Numbered from the stretch's first letter, positions 37,063 to 52,493 are shown. The stretch is DNA of 64,000 nt from CAWAQA01 sp963784065 (GCA_963784065.1 CAWAQA010000005.1:434001-498000), one strand, 5' to 3'. The notes: generated by a model from the letters alone, not told the origin. A program made the numbers and translations.

Positions 37063-38187
37063 CTATGCGGATACTGATGAGATGCGAGCAATAAAGAACT
37101 CGTTGACGATCTCGCGGAGCTGACCGATGCTTTCGGCGCTGTTCACGCGCACACGCAGGTGGGAGCCGCCGTCGAGCCCCTTCGAATACCAGGAGCAGAG
37201 TGCGCGAAGTTTGTTGATGACCCAGCGATCGTGGCCTCGCGCGGCGCGTTCGGCCGGCGAACCGGAGGCGGACGTGCGCGATGGCTGCAGCGGGTCGGCG
37301 TTTCCCGGCGCGACGTGGCGGAAACCGGCAGCCTCATTCACGCGTTCGTGCCGCAGCATCTCGATGTAATCCAGCAGGAACTGGCCGCGCTGCTCCAGCG
37401 ACACGACCCGCGGCGGGCGGCCAGCGGCGAGGTCCGCTGCCTGCGCCAGAATCCACGGGTTCCGCAGCACGCCGCGGCCCACCAGCACACCCGCAATGGG
37501 ACGTCCGGTCGGCTCGTTCCCTGCGCGGCCGTGGGCAACGTGATTCATCCGCTCGATGATCTGCTCGGCCTCGACGCAGTCGCCGCTGCCAAGCACGGGA
37601 ATGCTGAGGGCGCCCGCCACCTCGGAGACGAGATTCCAATCCGCATAGCCGCTGTAGGACTGTTCGGCCGTACGACCGTGGATGGTGACCGCCGCAGCGC
37701 CGGCGTCCTGCACCCGCCGCGCGAGGTCGGGCGCATTGCGGAACGAGTCGTTCCAACCGGCCCGCATCTTGACCGTGACGGGGATCTTCACCGCCTTCGC
37801 CATCGCGCCGATCACGGTGGCCGCGTGACCGGGCTCGCGCATCAGGCTGCAGCCTGCGTTGTGCTTCGCGATCTTCGGCACCGGGCAGCCCATGTTGACG
37901 TCCACGATGTCGGCGCCCATGCCTTCCACGATCTGCGCGGCCTCGGCCATCTTCACCGGATCGCCGCCGAAGATCTGGATCGAAACCGGCCGCTCCTCCT
38001 CGGTGTACTCCGCGTATTCGAGGGTGCGGTCGATCCCGCGCACGAGGCCCTCGGAGGACACCATCTCCGTCACGACCAGGCCACACCCGCCATGCCGTTT
38101 CACCAGCCGGCGAAAGGCGGTGTCCGTCATGCCGGCCATCGGCGCGACGACGAAGGGACTGGGTAGTTCGACGGAGCCGATTTTCAT
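37063..38187 (-). CDS. dusB: tRNA-dihydrouridine synthase DusB
   Basis: This flavoenzyme reduces uridine to dihydrouridine in the tRNA D-loop. The intact 374-residue frame has the FMN-binding TIM barrel: VVAPMAGMTDTAFRRL, EMVSSEGLV, VSIQIFGGDP, ADIVDVNMGCPVPKI with the catalytic Cys in AGCSLMRE, VTVKMRAGW, VTIHGRTAEQSYSG and the HDRWVINKLRALCSWYSKGL helix region. A roughly 30-residue Ser/Ala-rich stretch (VAPGNADPLQPSRTSASGSP) near residue 300 is longer than usual. In proteobacteria dusB often precedes fis; here a NusG paralogue is upstream with a repeat in between. Confidence 0.9.
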   Translation of the reverse strand: MKIGSVELPSPFVVAPMAGMTDTAFRRLVKRHGGCGLVVTEMVSSEGLVRGIDRTLEYAEYTEEERPVSIQIFGGDPVKMAEAAQIVEGMGADIVDVNMGCPVPKIAKHNAGCSLMREPGHAATVIGAMAKAVKIPVTVKMRAGWNDSFRNAPDLARRVQDAGAAAVTIHGRTAEQSYSGYADWNLVSEVAGALSIPVLGSGDCVEAEQIIERMNHVAHGRAGNEPTGRPIAGVLVGRGVLRNPWILAQAADLAAGRPPRVVSLEQRGQFLLDYIEMLRHERVNEAAGFRHVAPGNADPLQPSRTSASGSPAERAARGHDRWVINKLRALCSWYSKGLDGGSHLRVRVNSAESIGQLREIVNEFFIARISSVSA

Positions 38188-38297
38188 GGAGTGTTCAGGC
38201 CTCAGGCCCAGGGCTGGCCTCAGGGCTGTCTTCGGCTGCAGATGACGGCCTGGGACGAGTCTGAGCCCTGACGCCTGGGCCCCCGAGCCTACAGAAC
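38188..38297. repeat. CCTGAGCCC-family repeat between the NusG paralogue and dusB
   Basis: Units CAGGCCTCAGGCCCAGGGCT, CCTCAGGGCTGTC and the inverted GAGTCTGAGCCCTGACGC with CCTGGGCCC form an imperfect palindrome that fills the gap. Confidence 0.65.
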
Positions 38298-38799
38298 TCA
38301 GTATGCTTTGACATCGGCAGCGTCCACTTCCACGCTGACCGCCTGTCCAATCAGGTCCACCGTGAGCACGAGCCGCGCCTTTTCGTTCTTCCTGACCAGC
38401 CGCCCGACCACGCCCTTGAGCGGACCGTGCACGACTTCAACCATCATCCCTTCGCGGATCATCGGGCAGGGATCGTACGCGAGGTCGCTCTCGACGAGCT
38501 GGCGGATGCCTTCGATCTCGTGCTCGGGAATGGCCGCCGGCTCACCCTCGAACGAGATGATGCTGACGACGCCCGTGCACTTGAGGATCGGGCAGCCGCT
38601 CGCGCGGGTTGAAGCGCGCGAAGCAATAGCCTGGAAACAGCGGCCAGTCGATCTTCTTCTTGCGATCCTTCCAGCGGCTCCACTTGGTCACCGTCGGCAG
38701 GAACGCCTCGATCTGCTTCTGTTCGAGCTGTTCGCGCACGACCTGCTCGTGACGCGACCGCGTCCAGAGCGCGAACCAGGCGACGTCCGTGTCGCTCAC
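38298..38799 (-). CDS. NusG/UpxY-family transcription antitermination protein, one frameshift
   Basis: The NGN domain reads AWFALWTRSRHEQVVREQLE, FLPTVTKWSRWKDRKKKIDW, PLFPGYCFARFNP, and, after a +1 shift near 38597, KCTGVVSIISFEGEPAAIP. A C-terminal KOW domain follows (MVEVVHGPLKGVVGRLVRK). The total is about 167 residues. The WSRWKDRKKKIDWPLFPGY form is that of the specialised NusG paralogues (UpxY, RfaH-like) that act at polysaccharide operons, rather than housekeeping NusG. GTG 38799 overlaps the TGA of the SurA-like gene (GTGA), so the pair is coupled. It lies about 7 kb downstream of wzm-wzt. Confidence 0.78.
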
Positions 38800-39877
38800 A
38801 GGTCGAGCGTTTTCCGGCGCTCCTCGAGCGCTTGCTCGTACGCCTTCTTGAGCTCGTCATTGCGCCACGTGATCGTGGCCTGGGCGCGCAGGCGTTCGAG
38901 ATACTTCATCCGCTCGCCGCGCAGCTTCTCGTCGCCGACCTTCTGGCTGATGTCGTCCGCGCGCTTCGTCGAACCTGCGGATCTTCGTCTCGCTGCGGGC
39001 CTCGAGCTTGAGGATCTGGTAGCCGCGCTGCGTCCGGATCGGCTCGGTGACGTCGCCGATCTTCATCGTGTCGATCTGCTGTTGCAGCGCCGGCGCCAGC
39101 TCTTCGCGGCTGATCGGGCCGATCAGACCGCCATTGGCCTTCGAGGGCGCATCGGAGGTGTCCGCCGCAAGGCGCGCGAACGGCTCACCAGCCAGCGCGC
39201 GCTTGCGCACCGCCTCGGCTTTCGGCCTTGGCCTCGTCATCCTGCGCGGCGTTGATGCCGCGCTCGCTCACCGGCACGTCGATCAGGATCTCGCGCAGCG
39301 TCACCTCCGACGGCGTGGTGAACGCCTGCCGGTTGGCCTCGTAGTACGCCCGCGCTTCGTCGTCGGTCACGCTGATCTTCTCGACGACGTCGCGCTGCTG
39401 CACCTGGCCGACGAACATCTGCCGCTCGAGGTTCCGCCGCAGGTCGGCCATCGTCATGCCTTCCTGCTTGAGCGCCGCCTGGAAGCGCTCCTCGTCCTCG
39501 AGATTGTTCTGTTTCTTGATGTTCTCGACGATCTGGTTGAACTGCTGGTCGCCCATGGCGAGGCCCATCTCGCGGCCGCGCTGCACGAGCAGCAATTCGT
39601 CCACCGCCTCCAGGATGAGCGTCGGCGTGACCTCGGCGATCGCCTTGCGCAGTTCCGCGCTGTTCTCGTTGGCGTTGGCCAGCTCCGGCCGCTGCCGCAG
39701 CGCGCCCACCTGCCGTGTCTCGAATTCCGTCTTGGTGACGATGTCGCCGTTGACCTTTACGAGCACCTGCTCGATGATCTCGCTCGACTGCGCACCCAAC
39801 AGGGCGGGTAGGGCGACGGGGACAAGCAGGGCAAGGAAGGCGGGCACGGCAAGCCGGGCCGTAAGGGACTTCAGCAT
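38796..39877 (-). CDS. SurA-like peptidyl-prolyl isomerase, two frameshifts
   Basis: A signal peptide (LAVPAFLALLVPVALPALLGAQ) is followed by a SurA N-terminal chaperone domain (IIEQVLVKVNGDIVTKTEFE, LEAVDELLLVQRGREMGLAM) and a parvulin rotamase domain: EVTLREILIDVP, RALAGEPFARLAADTSDAPS, NGGLIGPISREELAPALQQQ, RTQRGYQILKLEAR. Shifts of +1 near 39226 and 38972 divide it; joined it is about 360 residues, ending in LEERRKTLDL. It would assist outer-membrane protein folding in the periplasm. ATG 39877 has an AAGGA site; the upstream in-frame GTG is less likely. It follows mfd by 24 bp and is coupled to the NusG-type gene. Confidence 0.8.
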
Positions 39878-39901
39878 CACAATTCCTTCAAACACAATAT
39901 C

Positions 39902-43525
<3,624 letters not shown>

Positions 43526-43545
43526 GAAGTACGTACGAAGGGCCC

Positions 43546-43566
43546 GCCCCGAGCGGGGCTCGGGGC
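43546..43566. terminator. Strong GC hairpin between hldE2 and mfd
   Basis: GCCCCGAGC-GGG-GCTCGGGGC is a perfect 9-bp stem with a 3-nt loop. It lies after the heptose adenylyltransferase gene and before mfd on the minus strand. There is no U-run, so it may be a weak or factor-dependent terminator, or an RNA-stabilising element. Confidence 0.4.
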
Positions 43567-43619
43567 AGGCGCGCGACCTTCATTGTCCCATGGAGACGCC
43601 GGGTCCAAAAGGACCACGG

Positions 43620-44105
43620 CTACTCCAATCGTCGAATCCTGTTGACCAGTTCCGTCGTCGAGTGCCCCGGGGACAGCTCGACGCGGACGACGCGGCCGCC
43701 GCGGCCTTCGACGATGTCGCGGCCGACGATGTTGTCCTCGCCCCAGTCGGCGCCCTTCACCAGGATGTCGGGCTGGATGCGGCCGACGATCGCGTGCGGC
43801 GTCTCCTCGTCGAAGATGACCGCCGCATCGACGAACGCGAGCGCCAGCAGCAGCTCTGCCCGTTCCTGTTCCGGGTTGACCGGGCGTCCCGGGCCCTTGT
43901 TCGAGCGGACCGATCGATCGGAATTGACCGCGACAATCAGCGCGTCGCCCAGCGCGCGCGCGTCCCGCAGGTAACGAACATGGCCGGGATGCAGGAGGTC
44001 GAACACGCCATTTGTGAAGACCACCTTCCCGCCGCGCGCACGAACCTGTCCGGCGAAGGCCGCCGCCTGTTCGGCCGACGAGACCTGCACCGGCGGGCTC
44101 TTCAC
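43620..44105 (-). CDS. rfaE2: D-glycero-beta-D-manno-heptose 1-phosphate adenylyltransferase
   Basis: This 161-residue nucleotidyltransferase, equal to the C-terminal half of HldE, makes ADP-D-glycero-beta-D-manno-heptose. The signature TNGVFDLLHPGHVRYLRDAR contains the HxGH ATP site; VAVNSDRSVRSNKGPGRPV and PDILVKGADWGEDNIVGRD follow. The frame is intact. GTG 44105 overlaps the stop of wzt (GTGA), so it is the last gene of a wzm-wzt-rfaE2 unit. With gmhA elsewhere in the window this supports synthesis of heptose for LPS core or another glycan; the kinase half (RfaE1) and phosphatase GmhB are not here. Confidence 0.9.
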   Translation of the reverse strand: MKSPPVQVSSAEQAAAFAGQVRARGGKVVFTNGVFDLLHPGHVRYLRDARALGDALIVAVNSDRSVRSNKGPGRPVNPEQERAELLLALAFVDAAVIFDEETPHAIVGRIQPDILVKGADWGEDNIVGRDIVEGRGGRVVRVELSPGHSTTELVNRIRRLE

Positions 44106-45392
44106 GGCAGACCCTTCATGCGCACGCCGCCGGAGAACATCCACTTGTGCGGCGGGCGGTAGATGCCGGCCTCCTTGACACGCGCGGTCACGCGGAAGGT
44201 GTAGAGCAGGCGGTGGTAATCGTACGGCACTCCGTTTTCCCGGTGCACCGCAACATCGAGCTTGTAGGTCCCCTCGACGAGATCGAGGCTGTCGATGACG
44301 AAGCGGACCTCGCCGTCGCCAACGATCTCGCCTGCGGATCCGCCCTCGATGTGCGTGTTCGTCCCGTAACAGCACGTGCCCTCGGCATTGAATATCCCGA
44401 CGCCGACGACGACGTCCTGCACGAGCGCCGCGGCGCGCAGCGCGAGCCGGATCGCCATGCCGCTCTCCCGACGGGAACACGTTCGACGGCTGGCCGGCCG
44501 CACCGACGAGATCCACGGCGACGATCTCGACCTCGCGGGATCCCCAGCGTCCCTCGGCTGCCCGGAACATGTCGGCCGGGGGTTCGACGACGATCTCACC
44601 GCTCCGCGCGCGGACCTCGTCCGCGCGTGACATCTGCCTCGACTCAATCGCGGCCACCTCGGTGAGATAGGCGTCGATGACGCGCTTGGGATCGCCCTGC
44701 GCCCGCGCCAGCCCTCCGTCCAGCCACAGGGCTTCGTCGCAGAAGCGCGTCACCATCTCGAGCTGGTGCGTGACGAGCAGCAGCGTGCGGCCGCGGCGGC
44801 GGAACTCCGCAAGCTTGTCGAGGCACTTGTGCGTGAACGCCTCGTCGCCAACGGCCAGCACCTCGTCCACGAGCAGCACCTCGGGATCCACGTGAATGGC
44901 CACGGCGAAGCCAAGGCGCATGTACATGCCCGACGAATAGGTCTTCACCGGCGCGTCGATGAAATCTTCCAGCTCCGCGAACGCCACGATCTCGTCGAAG
45001 CGCCGGGCGATCTCGCGCCGCGAGAGGCCGAGCATCATGCCGTTGACGAATACGTTCTCGCGGCCGGAAATCTCGGGGTGGAACCCGGCGCCGAGCTCGA
45101 TGAGTGCGGACACGCGACCGTTCACCTTGACCGTGCCGGACGTCGGCCGCCCGATGCCCGCGATCATCTTCAGCATCGTGCTCTTGCCCGACCCATTGCG
45201 CCCGACGATACCGAAGGTCCGCCCTGGCGCGACGTCGAACGACACTCCCTTGAGCGCTTCGAACACCTCGTCGGGCTTCAAGTCGCTCAGGAGGCGCCCG
45301 GACAGCAGAGCACTCTTCAACGTCGCGAACTGCTTGCGTCGTCCGTAACGGCGATAGACCTTGCGAACGTCGCGGACCTCGATGGCATTCAT
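44102..45392 (-). CDS. wzt: Polysaccharide ABC exporter ATP-binding protein Wzt, one frameshift
   Basis: The ATPase domain has FGIVGRNGSGKSTMLKMIAG (Walker A), IELGAGFHPEISGRENVFVN, the signature YSSGMYMRLGFAVA, Walker B VLLVDEVLAVGD and the switch His in LLVTHQLEM. After a +1 shift near 44463 the C-terminal Wzt domain (VGVGIFNAEGTCCYGTNTHI, FRVTARVKEAGIYRPPHKW) follows. This beta-sandwich recognises the non-reducing end of the O-polysaccharide in known systems. The joined length is about 430 residues. ATG 45392 is preferred to an upstream GTG. It works with the adjacent Wzm permease to export O-antigen or another lipid-linked glycan. Confidence 0.88.
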
Positions 45393-45397
45393 ACGAT

Positions 45398-45430
45398 GCA
45401 CGCAGGCAGCCGGCAGCAGGCAGCAGGCAG
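45398..45430. repeat. Short CAGGCAG tandem repeat between wzm and wzt
   Basis: GCAGGCAGCCGGCAGCAGGC continuing as AGCAGGCAGT is a set of imperfect seven-base repeats in the 97-bp gap between the permease and ATPase genes, which is unusually long for this pair. Confidence 0.5.
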
Positions 45431-45489
45431 TGACCGGCTCAGGGCCGCGCTTCGCGATTCGAACGCCGGCTGCGCGGCCGGCTGCCGCT

Positions 45490-46285
45490 TCATACTTCCT
45501 CGGCGAGCGTATCGCGCAGCCGATCGAAGACGAAATACCCCACGACGAACGTCAGCAGGGCGATGGCGCCCGCCGCCGCGACGCGCCACCACTCGGTGAA
45601 GGGGCCGGGCGTGAACAGCACTTCCTGGTACGACACGGCAAGGTGAGTGAACGGATTCAGGTTCAGCAGCCGCTGGAACCGCGGCGGCGCCGACTGAAAG
45701 CGGGTAGATGATCGGCGTCGCGAAGAACCACAGCGTCAACAGGTTCTGCAGCAGATCGCGAACGTCGCGAAAGTGCACCGTGAGCGCCGAGACCAGCAGC
45801 GCCAGCCCGGCGGTGAGCACGAGCTGCACGAAGACGATGACCGGAAACCACAGCAGATCGAGCGGATGCACCGGGACCTGGTAGTAGATGAGAAAGCCCG
45901 CGAGGATCGGCAGCCCGAAACAGAAATGCACGAGGCCCGAGAACACGGTGACGAGCGGCAGCACCTCCGCGGGAAACAGGACTTTCCGAATCAGGTTGCC
46001 GCCGGCGATGAGAACGTTCGACGCTTCGAGGAGCGACGAGGAGAACCACGTCCACGGCAGGATGCCGCAAAACATGAAGAGGGCGAACGGCTCGTAGGTC
46101 TGCGGCCGGATGCCGGGCATCACGACCGTGAAGACGAACGTGTAGATGAGAAGCGAGAGAAGCGGGTTGACGAAGGACCAGAAGAAGCCGAGCACCGACC
46201 CGCGATAGCGGGCCGTCAGCTCGCGGGCGACGAGGCTGGCGATGAGCGCGCGATAACGAAAAAGCTGTCTCAGACTGAGCAGCAC
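45490..46285 (-). CDS. wzm: Polysaccharide ABC exporter permease Wzm, one frameshift
   Basis: This ABC-2-type permease has six predicted helices. The N-terminal cytoplasmic start ALIASLVARELTARYRGSVL and GFFWSFVNPLLSLLIYTFVF are typical of Wzm/TagG. Later segments include FCGILPWTWFSSSLLEASNV and RDLLQNLLTLWFFATPIIYP. A +1 shift near 45705 is needed to reach the true end, which reads FNLNPFTHLAVSYQE-like sequence and VGYFVFDRLRDTLAEEV. The joined length is about 264 residues. It lies directly downstream of the ATP synthase genes, separated from atpC by a repeat. Confidence 0.85.
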
Positions 46286-46345
46286 ATCAGGCCTCGGGCC
46301 TCAGGAGTCGGGGGCCCAGGGCTGGCTGGCCTCAGGCTAGTGCCT
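46286..46345. repeat. CCTGAGCCC-family repeat at the end of atpC
   Basis: CATCAGGCCTCGGGCCTCAG with GGGGGCCCAGGG and GGCCTCAGGCTAGTGCCTGAG makes an imperfect palindrome. Its first bases (on the minus strand) encode the last residues of the epsilon subunit. Confidence 0.65.
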
Positions 46346-46627
46346 GAGACCTTCTTTGGGTTGTGCGATCTGCGCGCTGTCGGCAAGGATGGTCACCCGG
46401 TCGGGCAGCACCTCGACGAAGCCGCCGGCAATCGCGAAGAAGCGCTTCTCCTGCCCGCGGCGGTACCAGAGCTCGCCGACTCCCAGCGTGGCGAGCAGCG
46501 GCGTGTGCCCGGGCAGGATGCCCAGGTAGCCCTCCGCGCCCGGCACCTGCACCTCGTCCACCTCTTCGCGCGCGATCGAACGGTCGGGCGTGACGATCTC
46601 CAGCGTGAGCTTTGTCGGTAACGCCAT
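46337..46627 (-). CDS. atpC: ATP synthase F1 subunit epsilon, short form
   Basis: The N-terminal beta-sandwich domain is complete (LTLEIVTPDRSIAREEVDEV, VPGAEGYLGILPGHTPLLAT, FFAIAGGFVEVLPDRVTILA). The protein then ends after ADSAQIAQPKEGLRH at 96 residues, where the repeat begins, so the C-terminal helical hairpin that inhibits ATP hydrolysis in many bacteria is missing. Short epsilon forms exist naturally, so this may be either a normal short form or truncation by the repeat. Its ATG is in frame with atpD and no stop codon separates them. Confidence 0.8.
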   Translation of the reverse strand: MALPTKLTLEIVTPDRSIAREEVDEVQVPGAEGYLGILPGHTPLLATLGVGELWYRRGQEKRFFAIAGGFVEVLPDRVTILADSAQIAQPKEGLRH

Positions 46628-48127
<1,500 letters not shown>

Positions 48128-48145
48128 ATAGGTGTTCGCTTATCA

Positions 48146-48243
48146 GGCCGCGGGCCCGAGGGCCCGGGGCTCAGTTCTGTCCTATGGCCTCAGGCCTGAG
48201 GCCTGGGTCAGCGGGCCCTGATCCCTGAGCCCCGGCCTCCGTC
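48146..48243. repeat. CCTGAGCCC-family imperfect palindrome between atpG and atpD
   Basis: TATCAGGCCGCGGGCCCGAG on the left and GGGCCCTGATCCCTGAGCCC on the right are inverted, with TCAGGCCTGAGGCCTG in the centre. It fills almost all of the 119-bp gap. Confidence 0.75.
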
Positions 48244-48246
48244 CGT

Positions 48247-49107
48247 TTACGTCGCCGCAGCTCCGGAAACGACCTCGATGATCTCCCGCGTGATCGCCGC
48301 CTGCCGTACCTTGTTCATGTAGAGCGTCAGGTTCTCGATCATGTCCGCCGAGTTTCGCGTGGCCGCGTCCATGGCCGTCATCTGCGCCGCATAGAACGCG
48401 GCGTTCGACTCGAGCAGGGCGCGGTAGATCTGCACCTGCACGTGACGCGGCAGCAGATCGCGGAAGATCTCCTTCGGCGACGGCTCGTAGAGATAGTCGA
48501 CGCCGGGGCCGGCGTCCGCCTCGGCCTCGAGCCGCGGAATCGGCAGCAGCCGCTCCACGACAATCCGCTGCGACATCACCGACTTGAACTCGTTGTAGAC
48601 CAGGTGGACGCTCGACACGCGGCCGCTCGTGAACTCCTCGATCGCCGTATTCGCGAGCTCCACCGCGTGTTCGAACGACAGGCGCTGGAAGATGCCGGTC
48701 TGTTCGTAGACCACATCGTAGCCGCGCCGCCGGTAGAAGTCGCGACCCTTGCGGCCGATGAGGCCGAGGGTGACGTCGCGGCCCGCGCCCGCGATGAACT
48801 GGCTGGCGGCCTTCATCACGTTGGAGTTGAAGCTGCCGCTCAACCCGCGGTCGCCGGTAATCACGATGAGCAGCACCCGGCCGCTGCCCTCGGCCGGCAT
48901 CCGCAGCAGCGGGTGGGCATCCTCCTCGACCCGCGCCACCAGGCCGTTCAGCACCTGCAGCATGCGCTGCGCGAACGGACGGGCGGCGACGACGCGATCC
49001 TGCGCGCGCTTCAGGCGCGAGGCCGCGATCATCTTCATCGCCTTGGTGATCTGCTGCGTCGACTTGACCGCGCGGATCCGGCGACGGAGGTCGATGAGAG
49101 ACGGCAT
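48247..49107 (-). CDS. atpG: ATP synthase F1 subunit gamma
   Basis: The central rotor shaft, 286 residues and intact. The N-terminal helix SLIDLRRRIRAVKSTQQITK with AMKMIAASRLKRAQ and the C-terminal helix ATRNSADMIENLTLYMNKVR with RQAAITREIIEVVSGA form the coiled coil, and ITGDRGLSGSFNSNVM marks the conserved Rossmann part. The start is 4 bp after the stop of atpA, as expected for coupled translation. Confidence 0.93.
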   Translation of the reverse strand: MPSLIDLRRRIRAVKSTQQITKAMKMIAASRLKRAQDRVVAARPFAQRMLQVLNGLVARVEEDAHPLLRMPAEGSGRVLLIVITGDRGLSGSFNSNVMKAASQFIAGAGRDVTLGLIGRKGRDFYRRRGYDVVYEQTGIFQRLSFEHAVELANTAIEEFTSGRVSSVHLVYNEFKSVMSQRIVVERLLPIPRLEAEADAGPGVDYLYEPSPKEIFRDLLPRHVQVQIYRALLESNAAFYAAQMTAMDAATRNSADMIENLTLYMNKVRQAAITREIIEVVSGAAAT

Positions 49108-49111
49108 GGCG

Positions 49112-50650
<1,539 letters not shown>

Positions 50651-50654
50651 CTCT

Positions 50655-50765
50655 GTTCCTTGTCGGCCCCGGGGCTGAGGAATCAGGCCTCAGGACCAGG
50701 CCTTGCAGAACCTGGGCGATCCTGGGCCCTGATCCCTGAACCCTGGCCCAGGCCTCAGCCGCTGC
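50655..50765. repeat. CCTGAGCCC-family imperfect palindrome between atpH and atpA
   Basis: GAATCAGGCCTCAGGACCAG and the inverted GGGCCCTGATCCCTGAACCC with GGCCCAGGCCTCAGCC form the arms. The upstream 75 bp of it are read as the C-terminus of AtpH. Confidence 0.75.
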
Positions 50766-51302
50766 AGTAACTTCTGCTTCATCGTCTGAAGATGCGTCGC
50801 GACGCTGCCGTCGTAGACGGTGCTGCCGATCCGCGTCACGACGCCGCCGATGAGCGACGGATCCACCTTCGCCGTCATCGTCACCCGCCGCCCGGTCACC
50901 TCGGCCAGCCGCTGTTCAAGTTGCGCGGCGCGGTCCTGCGGCAGCGGCACGGCGGTCGTGACCTCGGCGCGCACGATTTGCAGGTGATCCATCAGGCGCT
51001 CGCGGTAGACCGCGACGAGATCGGGCAGCAGGACGAGGCGATCGCGCTCGGCCAGCAGCAGCATGAGCTTCGCCACCGGCGTCGCGACGCCCAATCGGCT
51101 TGTGAGCTCCTGCATGACGCCGCGCTTGCCGGTCACGGGAACCGCCGGATTCGTGAGCGCGCGCTGGAGCTCGGGGTGCGTGGCGAGGAGGTCGGCAATC
51201 GCCACGAGCTGCTGCTCGACCTGCTCCGGATTGCCCCTGCTCCTTGATGACGACATCCAGCAGCGCGCGCGCGTAGCGCGCGGCCGAGGCGCGCAGCGTC
51301 AT
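50690..51302 (-). CDS. atpH: ATP synthase F1 subunit delta, one frameshift and repeat-derived tail
   Basis: The start TLRASAARYARALLDVVIKE matches the delta/OSCP family. A +1 shift near 51238 (GGGG run) leads into NPEQVEQQLVAIADLLATHP, AVPVTGKRGVMQELTSRL, LMLLLAERDRLVLLPDLVAV and the C-terminal domain VRAEVTTAVPLPQDRAAQLE, IGGVVTRIGSTVYDGSVATH, ending natively at KLLQRL. A further 22 or so residues (RPGPGFRDQGPGSPRFCKAW) come from the CCTGAGCCC repeat. Delta joins the peripheral stalk to F1. Its ATG overlaps the TGA of atpF. Confidence 0.85.
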
Positions 51303-51949
51303 GGCTTCACCTGCTGCAGGTAGCGATCGACGAGGCGGGTCTGGTCGTCGGGCGTGATGTTCTTCTTGATGCGCTCGGTCGCCAGGCCGACGGCAAGGTT
51401 CGATGCGTGCTCGACGAGCTCGCGCTGCGCGATTCGCAGCTGCAGGTCGATTTCGCGCCGCGTCTGCTCGATCAGCCGCTCGCGTTCGGCGGCGGCAGCC
51501 TGCGCGATGCGGGCCTCTTCCGCGGCGATCTCTTCCTGGCCGCGCGCTTTCAGCGACTCGAGCTCGCCGGGTAAGGCCGCCATCTTCTTCTCGAGCTCCG
51601 CCAGTTGCGCGGCCGCTGTCCTCTTCATCTCGGCGGCCGTCACGAGGTCGTTGCGGATCTCGCTGTCGCGGGAGCTGAGGTACGTCGCGATCGGCTTGCG
51701 CAGGAAGTAGTAGAGGACGCCGAACAGTATCGCGGAGTTGAACGCCCGCGAGATCGGACCCCAGATGGTTTCCGCGTGGACTTCGCCCTCGGCGTGTGCG
51801 GCGGCTTCGGCCGGCCCCGGCTCTCCGCCGGCCTGGCCGGAGGCGACGTGTCCCGGCGTCGTGACATCGTGCGGCTCGGCAGGCTGCTGGGCGATGGCAA
51901 GCGATGGGCTCGCGAACAGGGCGAGCGTCAGCAGCAGTATGCGGAACAT
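51299..51949 (-). CDS. atpF: ATP synthase F0 subunit b with signal-like N-terminus
   Basis: The 216-residue protein begins with a cleavable-looking signal peptide (FRILLLTLALFASPSLAIAQ), then a Gly/Glu/His-rich segment, a transmembrane helix (FNSAILFGVLYYFLRKPIA) and a long charged coiled coil (KMAALPGELESLKARGQEEI, EARIAQAAAAERERLIEQTR) with a C-terminal delta-binding region. Such a leader before the membrane helix is known in several phyla. It forms the peripheral stalk together with the b' subunit encoded just upstream. ATG 51949 is the start closest to the signal sequence. Confidence 0.85.
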   Translation of the reverse strand: MFRILLLTLALFASPSLAIAQQPAEPHDVTTPGHVASGQAGGEPGPAEAAAHAEGEVHAETIWGPISRAFNSAILFGVLYYFLRKPIATYLSSRDSEIRNDLVTAAEMKRTAAAQLAELEKKMAALPGELESLKARGQEEIAAEEARIAQAAAAERERLIEQTRREIDLQLRIAQRELVEHASNLAVGLATERIKKNITPDDQTRLVDRYLQQVKP

Positions 51950-51986
51950 GGCATTGCTCACGTGCTGATGAACGACGACCAACAAT

Positions 51987-52412
51987 TTACGAGGCCTTGC
52001 GGCCGAGGACGCGCTCGACGATGTCTCCGGCGAGAACGTTGGCGTCTCGCTCCAGCGTCGCACGCGCGGCCTCCGCCTGTCTCTTCAGGCTTTCCCTGGC
52101 GGCGCCAATCTCGGCCTCGACCGTGACGCGTGTCTCCGCCAGCAATTCGGCGCGGCGCTCGAGCGCACGGCGCCGCTTCTCGTCCATTTCGCGGTAGATG
52201 TCGCTGCGGGCCGCCTGCGTGCGTGATTCGAACTCCGCGGTGGCGGCGCGCGCCTGCGCGGCGGCTGATTCAGCCAGCTCGCGCGCGGACTTGACGGCGC
52301 CTTCGCGGGCCGCCACCACGCGCAGCACGGGCTTGAGGATCAACCCGTTCAGGATCACGCCGGTCAGCAGGATGAGAAAGACGACCCAGAAGACCGTCAG
52401 GTCCGGGAACAC
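51987..52412 (-). CDS. atpF: ATP synthase F0 subunit b' (second b-type subunit)
   Basis: This 141-residue protein has an N-terminal membrane helix (FPDLTVFWVVFLILLTGVIL) followed by a long Ala/Arg/Glu-rich coiled coil (ESAAAQARAATAEFESRTQA, EMDEKRRRALERRAELLAET, LKRQAEAARATLERDANVLA). Two unlike b-type subunits in a row indicate a b/b' heterodimeric peripheral stalk. The start is GTG 52412 with GGAGG seven nt before it. It is the first ATP synthase gene after parB. Confidence 0.85.
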   Translation of the reverse strand: MFPDLTVFWVVFLILLTGVILNGLILKPVLRVVAAREGAVKSARELAESAAAQARAATAEFESRTQAARSDIYREMDEKRRRALERRAELLAETRVTVEAEIGAARESLKRQAEAARATLERDANVLAGDIVERVLGRKAS

Positions 52413-52493
52413 GCTTACCTCCGAGCCACGTCACCAGTGAGCTTGTACCTGAAAAGCACAAACAACTGTTTATATCATGGAGGCGGGCCCCGA

